DNA of 9,068 nucleotides from a bacterium (Candidatus Torokbacteria) CG_4_10_14_0_2_um_filter_35_8. Its GTDB lineage: Bacteria > Patescibacteriota > GCA-2792135. Shown one piece after another: positions 5,799 through 9,068 of this stretch (position 1 is its first letter; the number at the start of each line of letters is the position of its first letter). The notes beneath the pieces were generated by a model, which saw only the letters and a list, made by a program, of their open reading frames with translations, was not told where the DNA came from and searched no databases. A program made the translations under genes and the position numbers. The stretch covers positions 1 to 9,068 of the forward strand of contig PFNU01000142.1 in NCBI GenBank assembly GCA_002792135.1, read 5' to 3'.

Positions 5799-5824
5799 TC
5801 CGCCATAGGTGGATCAGCCTGTGG
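5799..5824 (-). repeat. Dispersed repeat, copy 1 (left of queH)
   Basis: On the minus strand this reads CCACAGGCTGATCCACC, then TATGGCGGA. It is a degenerate copy, in opposite orientation, of 6490-6524. CCGCC (5800-5804) can pair with GGTGG (5808-5812) as a tight hairpin. Confidence 0.5.
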
Positions 5825-5857
5825 TTGAGGGATTTGGAATTTACATAAACTCAATCA

Positions 5858-6430
5858 ATGTCTCCAAAAATGAGGAAAATTCTCCTCCACATCTGTTGCG
5901 CTCCATGCCTCACATACACTTTAAAGAAATTAAGAAATAATAAATTTAAAGTGGAGGGCTACTTTTATAACCCAAATATTCATGGATTCTTAGAATATAA
6001 AAAAAGATTAATATATCTTCTAAAGTACTCCAAAAAAGTAAAACTGCCTTTAAGTGTTTCTCGAGAAGATTACGATAATGGTCTAAGAAAATATTTTGAG
6101 TTTATTGGTGATCATAAAGATGACCGTTGCCCTATTTGCTATTGGATAAGACTGGAAGAAACTGCCAAGCTTGCAAAAAAAAAGAAAATTAAATTCTTTT
6201 CAACTACCTTACTAATAAGCCCTTATCAAGACCAAGAACTACTTAAAAAAATCGGGGGCTCCATTGCAAAGAAATACAAGTTAAAATTCTATTACGATGA
6301 TTTTAAGAAAGGCTATCGAGAAAGTAGAAGAATGGCAAAAAAGGAAGGTTTATATATGCAGAAGTATTGTGGATGTATATTCAGTGAGTTCGAAAAATAT
6401 GAAAGATGTGGAGTCAAAGCAAAAAGGTAA
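5858..6430 (+). CDS. queH: Epoxyqueuosine reductase QueH
   Basis: QueH reduces epoxyqueuosine to queuosine in tRNA, the final step of queuosine synthesis; it is the non-orthologous replacement for QueG. The 190-residue frame carries the family's cysteine clusters: CCAPC (Cys13, 14, 17), CPIC (Cys91, 94) and CGC (Cys171, 173), which supply ligands for the iron-sulfur centre. Other family landmarks are FSTTLLISPYQD, DFKKGYRESRRMAKKEGLY and KYCGCIFSE. All expected motifs are present, so it should be functional. The ATG at 5858 is used; an in-frame ATG at 5870 would give MRKILLHICCAPC, closer to typical family starts, and cannot be excluded. queA, for the preceding step, lies 2.3 kb downstream on the same strand, with rtcB between. 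The flanking spacers are filled with repeats and no promoter or Shine-Dalgarno is obvious. Confidence 0.93.
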   Translation: MSPKMRKILLHICCAPCLTYTLKKLRNNKFKVEGYFYNPNIHGFLEYKKRLIYLLKYSKKVKLPLSVSREDYDNGLRKYFEFIGDHKDDRCPICYWIRLEETAKLAKKKKIKFFSTTLLISPYQDQELLKKIGGSIAKKYKLKFYYDDFKKGYRESRRMAKKEGLYMQKYCGCIFSEFEKYERCGVKAKR

Positions 6431-6432
6431 GA

Positions 6433-6488
6433 AGATTCTAAATATTAAAATCTGCAAATTTCTAATTTCTGAATTTCTAATTTCTTCA
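6433..6488 (+). repeat. Short-word AT repeats (AATTTCT) after queH
   Basis: Words such as AATTTCT and AATTTCTG recur in near-tandem through 6455-6485, after ATTCTAAATATT-like words. Similar ATTCTAA/CTAAATT words occur after ruvB at 5548-5576. They are low-complexity spacer DNA with no coding potential. Confidence 0.4.
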
Positions 6489-6489
6489 G

Positions 6490-6524
6490 CCGCAGCTGAT
6501 CCGCCGAAGCATAGCGAAGGCGGA
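6490..6524 (+). repeat. Dispersed repeat, copy 2 (right of queH)
   Basis: CCGCAGCTGATCCGCC (6490-6505) leads into a hairpin with CCGCC (6501-6505) pairing with GGCGG (6519-6523). It is the opposite-orientation relative of 5799-5824, differing mainly by extra bases in the loop. With that copy it brackets queH. Confidence 0.5.
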
Positions 6525-6566
6525 AACCAAATCCCAATTAATAAATGACTAATAAGTGCGAATTAA

Positions 6567-6583
6567 GAATCACGAATCACGAT
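6567..6583 (-). repeat. CACGAAT repeats left of the dRS3-like element
   Basis: GAATCACGAATCACGAT holds one and a half copies of ATCACGA, the reverse complement of the ATTCGTG words at 6711-6760. The dRS3-like element lies between the two inverted groups. Confidence 0.4.
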
Positions 6584-6585
6584 AT

Positions 6586-6695
6586 GTCATTCCCGCGCAG
6601 GCGGGAATCCATATGGAGCCCTATTTATGCGCTAGATATAGATTCCTGCCTTTCATCCTTCGCAGTAGCTACGGAGAATGGATCGCAGGAATGAC
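6586..6695. repeat. dRS3-like repeat element with GTCATTCC / GGAATGAC ends
   Basis: The 110-bp element begins GTCATTCC (6586-6593) and ends with the exact inverse GGAATGAC (6688-6695). Its left hairpin ATTCCCGCGCAGGCGGGAAT (6589-6608) fits the neisserial dRS3 consensus of ATTCCC, eight bases, GGGAAT. A second stem joins ATTCCTGC (6642-6649) to GCAGGAAT (6685-6692). There is no ORF. It is GC-richer than the spacer. dRS3-type palindromes are known as dispersed repeats; relationship by descent to the Neisseria ones is not implied. Confidence 0.65.
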
Positions 6696-6710
6696 ACACT
6701 CGGTGAACTA

Positions 6711-6760
6711 ATTCGTACAGAAATTCGTGTCCATTCGTGTCTCATTCGTATAAATTCGCA
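6711..6760 (+). repeat. ATTCGT array directly upstream of rtcB
   Basis: ATTCGT or ATTCGC begins at 6711, 6723, 6733, 6744 and 6754, a spacing of 10-12 bases, about one helical turn. The last copy ends a few bases before the rtcB ATG. TATAAA (6749-6754) inside the array is a possible -10 box. It could be an operator array or merely part of the repeat-rich spacer. Confidence 0.45.
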
Positions 6761-6766
6761 TAACCT

Positions 6767-8206
6767 ATGTTTACAAAACAATTAGAAAAAATCGACACCA
6801 ACTGTTATCGCCTCCCCAAAACTGGCAAAATGCTTGTGGAAGGTAAGATCTACGTTAACGACAACCTATATCCTCACATCTTTAAAGACAGATCTTTGGA
6901 GCAACTAGCTGAGGCATGTGAGCTTACCGGAGTAATAGAACCCATTGTCGGCATGCCTGATATTCATGAGGGTTTTGGACTTCCTATTGGAGGAGTGATG
7001 GCAATGGACTCTGAAAAAGGGTTAATCTCAGCAGGATCTGTAGGAATGGATATTAACTGTGGAGTAAGACTTATCCGAACCGATATTCCATACGATCCAA
7101 AAAAGATGGATAAGTCTTTTATTAGAAAAATAATGATTGAAATTGAGAATAGGATTCCCACAGGAGTAGGTAAAAAAGCAAAACGAAAAAAGCTTACTAT
7201 GGACACCTTCGAAAAAGTAGTAACAAAAGGGTCAGCGCTTCTTACAGATAAAGGTTATGGTTTTCCTGAAGATAAAGAAGCAACTGAAGAAAACGGCTGT
7301 CTTAAAGGAGCAAGTCTATCTTCTGTAAGTTCTAGAGCAATCCAAAGAGGAGCATCCCAACTTGCAACTTTGGGTGGCGGAAATCATTTTATAGAAATTC
7401 AACACATTACAGAAGTTTTTGATGAAAAATTAGGTGAGGAATTTGGATTAAAAAAAGGAAACCTTGCAGTAATGATTCATACAGGTTCCCGTGGCTTTGG
7501 TCATCAAATTTGCACTGATTATACTAATATTTTATGGCAAGCAGGGAAAAAATACGGAGTTTATGTTCCAAGAATGGGCTTAGCAGCTTGCCCTATTAGC
7601 TCTAAAGAAGGAAAAGATTATTTTTCTGCCATGGCATGTGCTGTAAATTTTGCTTTTTCTAATAGACAGCTAATCGTGCATGATGTAAGGCAGGCTTTCG
7701 AAGCAGTCTTCAAAAAATCAGTTAAAAGTCTTGGAATGGAGCTTGTCTACGACGTAGCACATAATATTGCTAAATTTGAGACTTTTAGAAACAAGAAAAT
7801 TCTAATACATAGAAAAGGAGCAACAAGAGCACTCTGCCCGGGACATCCAGACAATCCAGAAAAGTATAAAAATACTGGTCATCCTGCTATTATCCCAGGA
7901 AGTATGGGAACAGCATCGTTTGTTTTAGTCGGAACTAAAAAGGCAGAGGATACATTTTTCTCAGTAAATCATGGATCGGGAAGAATGATGTCTCGAGGTC
8001 AAGCAAGAAGGACTATTTCTAAAGAACAGTTTGAAAAAAGCATGGGAGAAATTTTATATAATACAAGAAGTTTCAAGGATGTTCTCGACGAAGCACCTGA
8101 TGCTTATAAAAATATTTATGATGTGGTCGATACTTTAGTTGAAGCAGGGATTACTAAAAAAGTTGCAATGTTGAAGCCTTTAGGTGTGATAAAGGGCGCG
8201 GACTAA
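6767..8206 (+). CDS. rtcB: RNA-splicing ligase RtcB
   Basis: RtcB joins RNA 2',3'-cyclic phosphate (or 3'-phosphate) ends to 5'-OH ends using GTP and Mn2+, in tRNA splicing or RNA repair. The 479 residues match the family. Active-site residues are all visible and nearly keep the numbering of the Pyrococcus enzyme: Asp95 and Cys98 in DINCG, His207 in GGGNHF, His238 in MIHTGSRG, His332 in DVAHN, and the guanylylated His402 in NHGSGR. MPDIHEGFGLPIGG and PGSMGTASFVLVGT are further family motifs. The ATG at 6767 gives a natural N-terminus; no Shine-Dalgarno is present, but an ATTCGT array lies immediately upstream. No archease gene or RtcR-type regulator is in view. The substrate in this organism cannot be read from the sequence. 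Confidence 0.96.
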   Translation: MFTKQLEKIDTNCYRLPKTGKMLVEGKIYVNDNLYPHIFKDRSLEQLAEACELTGVIEPIVGMPDIHEGFGLPIGGVMAMDSEKGLISAGSVGMDINCGVRLIRTDIPYDPKKMDKSFIRKIMIEIENRIPTGVGKKAKRKKLTMDTFEKVVTKGSALLTDKGYGFPEDKEATEENGCLKGASLSSVSSRAIQRGASQLATLGGGNHFIEIQHITEVFDEKLGEEFGLKKGNLAVMIHTGSRGFGHQICTDYTNILWQAGKKYGVYVPRMGLAACPISSKEGKDYFSAMACAVNFAFSNRQLIVHDVRQAFEAVFKKSVKSLGMELVYDVAHNIAKFETFRNKKILIHRKGATRALCPGHPDNPEKYKNTGHPAIIPGSMGTASFVLVGTKKAEDTFFSVNHGSGRMMSRGQARRTISKEQFEKSMGEILYNTRSFKDVLDEAPDAYKNIYDVVDTLVEAGITKKVAMLKPLGVIKGAD

Positions 8207-8239
8207 GCTTGAGATAACTTTAAGACCTTAAATAGAGAG

Positions 8240-8320
8240 GGGTGGAAGAGGGTGGAAAGGTGCCAAAAGATCTATCTTATTCAGTTTTCAAAGACCTAAT
8301 GACCTTCCCTCTCCCGCCCT
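8240..8320. other. G-rich 10-bp repeat, inverted repeat and boxA-like motif after rtcB
   Basis: GGGTGGAA occurs at 8240-8247 and 8250-8257, exactly 10 bp apart. The G-rich block can pair with the C-rich block at 8302-8320: AAGGT (8257-8261) with ACCTT, AGAGGG (8247-8252) with CCCTCT, and GGGTGG with CCGCCC. The loop holds, on the minus strand, GGTCTTTGAAAA (8296-8285), which resembles the boxA antitermination element of rRNA operons. No rRNA gene is in the window. The fold is too long-looped and lacks a T-run, so it is not a normal rtcB terminator. Confidence 0.4.
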
Positions 8321-8367
8321 TAAAACTAATTATACACAAAACAAAATATTATTAAAATTACAATTTA

Positions 8368-8448
8368 TAATCCAGTGAAGAGCAAGACAGCTAGAGTAAG
8401 GACTATCTTTTTCTCTAAGGCTCTGAGTGTAATAAAAAGTGTGGATTA
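8368..8448. other. Nested inverted repeats, possible RNA fold
   Basis: TAATCCA (8368-8374) is inverted as TGGATTA (8442-8448). Inside, AGAGC/GCTCT (8379-8383 with 8420-8424) and TAGAG/CTCTA (8392-8396 with 8413-8417) are nested in order. Three stems stacked in one 81-base interval is more than I would expect by chance, but no promoter or terminator fits neatly. Confidence 0.3.
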
Positions 8449-8461
8449 AGTTTAGTTATTA

Positions 8462-8604
8462 AAATAAAAAACGAGGAAGAGACCGATAGAAATTTTTTGC
8501 GCTTTCACTGTTCTCTTTATTTTTTCCCTCCTTTCTTTTATATTATCGGCCTCAATCCTCATGTCGGGTTTGGTCCCTTGCCCCAGAGGACCAACCCAAC
8601 TTAT
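8462..8604 (-). ncRNA. Candidate minus-strand small RNA, about 140 nt, divergent from queA
   Basis: A perfect TATAAT (minus, 8615-8610) predicts a start near 8603. The transcript first forms a hairpin: GGGTTGGTCC (8597-8588) with GGACCAAACCC (8576-8566), 10 bp with one bulged base and an 11-base loop. Then a long-looped stem: GAGGA (8560-8556) and GAGGCCGATA (8553-8544) with TATCGGTCTC (8488-8479) and TCCTC (8477-8473), followed directly by G and a T-rich tract (8471-8462). The one irregular pair in the long stem is a G-U wobble on this strand and an A-C mismatch on the other, which supports minus. The loop contains AAAGGAGG (8538-8531), like a ribosome-binding site, but the only frames are 18-36 codons. 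I do not recognise the RNA class. Confidence 0.5.
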
Positions 8605-8609
8605 ATAAC

Positions 8610-8615
8610 ATTATA
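8610..8615 (-). promoter_or_regulatory. -10 box of the minus-strand small RNA
   Basis: TATAAT on the minus strand, about seven bases before the predicted 5' end of the structured RNA. No clear TTGACA-like -35 lies 16-18 bases upstream. Confidence 0.4.
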
Positions 8616-8635
8616 CAACTCTAGAGAAAATGAAT

Positions 8636-8641
8636 TATAAT
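8636..8641 (+). promoter_or_regulatory. -10 box of queA
   Basis: TATAAT on the plus strand, 75 bases before the queA ATG, lies back-to-back with the minus-strand TATAAT at 8610-8615. The -35 region is weak. The leader would carry a small CGCG/CGCG hairpin (8648-8651 with 8663-8666). Confidence 0.4.
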
Positions 8642-8715
8642 CTAAAACGCGACTATAACAAACGCGAAACAAAAGCTGACAAAGAGAAAGAAAAGAGTCG
8701 CTCTAAGATAACATT

Positions 8716-9068
8716 ATGAAACTTGCCGAGTTTAATTACAATCTCCCCAAAAAGCTAATTGCGCAAACACCAAAAAAGCCGAGAGACCTTTCTCGGCTTT
8801 TAGTATTGGATAAAGAGAAAGGAAAGATTGAGCACAAGCATTTTTATGACCTACCAAAATATTTAAAAAAAGGTGATACGCTAGTAATGAATAATTCTAA
8901 AGTTATCCCCGCTCGGCTTTGGGGAAGAAAAGAAACTGGAGGAAAAATTGAAGTTCTACTGCTTAATAAAATTAATGACAGTACTTGGGAGTGCCTGCTT
9001 GGAGGAAAAGGAAGAAGAAAGAACTTGAATATAAATTTTGATAAAGAATTTGTCGGGAAAGTTATTAC
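8716..9068 (+). CDS. queA: tRNA preQ1(34) S-adenosylmethionine ribosyltransferase-isomerase QueA (partial, C-terminus off window)
   Basis: QueA transfers and isomerises the ribosyl group of S-adenosylmethionine onto 7-aminomethyl-7-deazaguanine at the tRNA wobble position, making epoxyqueuosine, the substrate of QueH. The 117 codons visible are about a third of the usual 340 residues. Family landmarks: MKLAEFNYNLPKKLIAQ, RDLSRLLVLD, GDTLVMNNSKVIPARL and TGGKIEVLLL. The usual NDTKVIPARL appears here as NNSKVIPARL. The frame is open to the edge of the window. The ATG at 8716 follows a 75-base leader from the TATAAT at 8636-8641; I see no preQ1 riboswitch in that leader and no Shine-Dalgarno. 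Its presence with queH indicates that this organism completes queuosine synthesis on tRNA. Confidence 0.95.
   Translation, partial: MKLAEFNYNLPKKLIAQTPKKPRDLSRLLVLDKEKGKIEHKHFYDLPKYLKKGDTLVMNNSKVIPARLWGRKETGGKIEVLLLNKINDSTWECLLGGKGRRKNLNINFDKEFVGKVI

Noticed and set aside
6297..6548. 83-codon open frame overlapping the queH 3' end
   Set aside because: It is an out-of-frame shadow of queH that continues into repeat DNA.
5576..6695. CRISPR array
   Set aside because: The spacer repeats are palindromic, of different families and not regularly spaced; no cas genes are present.
8456..8562. Small minus-strand ORF (ATG at 8562) of 36 codons in the small-RNA candidate
   Set aside because: The codons coincide with the paired arms and the U-tract, and the AGGAGG lies inside the frame rather than before its start.
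8642..8715. preQ1 riboswitch in the queA leader
   Set aside because: The leader shows only a 4-bp CGCG hairpin; no preQ1-I pseudoknot pattern (C-rich loop and A-rich tail) is visible.

Overview
The window looks like a piece of an AT-rich genome of a small, uncultured bacterium. The gene set fits Candidate Phyla Radiation (Patescibacteria) members such as Microgenomates: a VanW/YoaR-type envelope protein, a four-helix-bundle (23S rRNA intervening-sequence family) gene, RuvB, RtcB, two queuosine enzymes and a secreted repeat plus beta-propeller protein. The placement is an inference from gene content and AT-richness; no rRNA is present to confirm it. None of the seven genes has a clear Shine-Dalgarno sequence before its start codon.

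Layout. The left end (1-1101, minus strand) is the N-terminal part of a secreted surface protein with two homologous beta-sandwich repeats running into a PQQ-like beta-propeller. It is divergent from a 618-residue membrane-anchored VanW protein (1290-3146), and the 188-bp gap holds good promoters for both. A small four-helix-bundle gene (3191-3613) follows, embedded in degenerate AAGCTAAAAGTG-type repeats. From 3614 to 4513 there is no convincing gene, but there are promoter and terminator signals on both strands and several long-range stems: probably one or more non-coding RNAs. Next come ruvB (4514-5539), queH (5858-6430) and rtcB (6767-8206), separated by about 320-bp spacers packed with GC-richer dispersed repeats, including a dRS3-like element and inverted copies of one repeat on either side of queH. 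Between rtcB and queA (8207-8715) there is again no gene, but there is a 10-bp-phased G-rich repeat, a boxA-like motif and a compact candidate small RNA on the minus strand with its own -10 box and U-tract. The right end (8716 on) is the start of queA.

How the genes relate. QueA and QueH catalyse the last two steps of queuosine synthesis on tRNA, so the right half is a loose tRNA-modification and RNA-repair neighbourhood with rtcB between them; the wide repeat-filled spacers argue against one tight operon. RuvB is the Holliday-junction branch-migration motor, without ruvA or ruvC nearby. The two left-hand proteins belong to the cell surface. The most interesting unexplained material is the non-coding DNA at 3690-4425 and 8235-8615.
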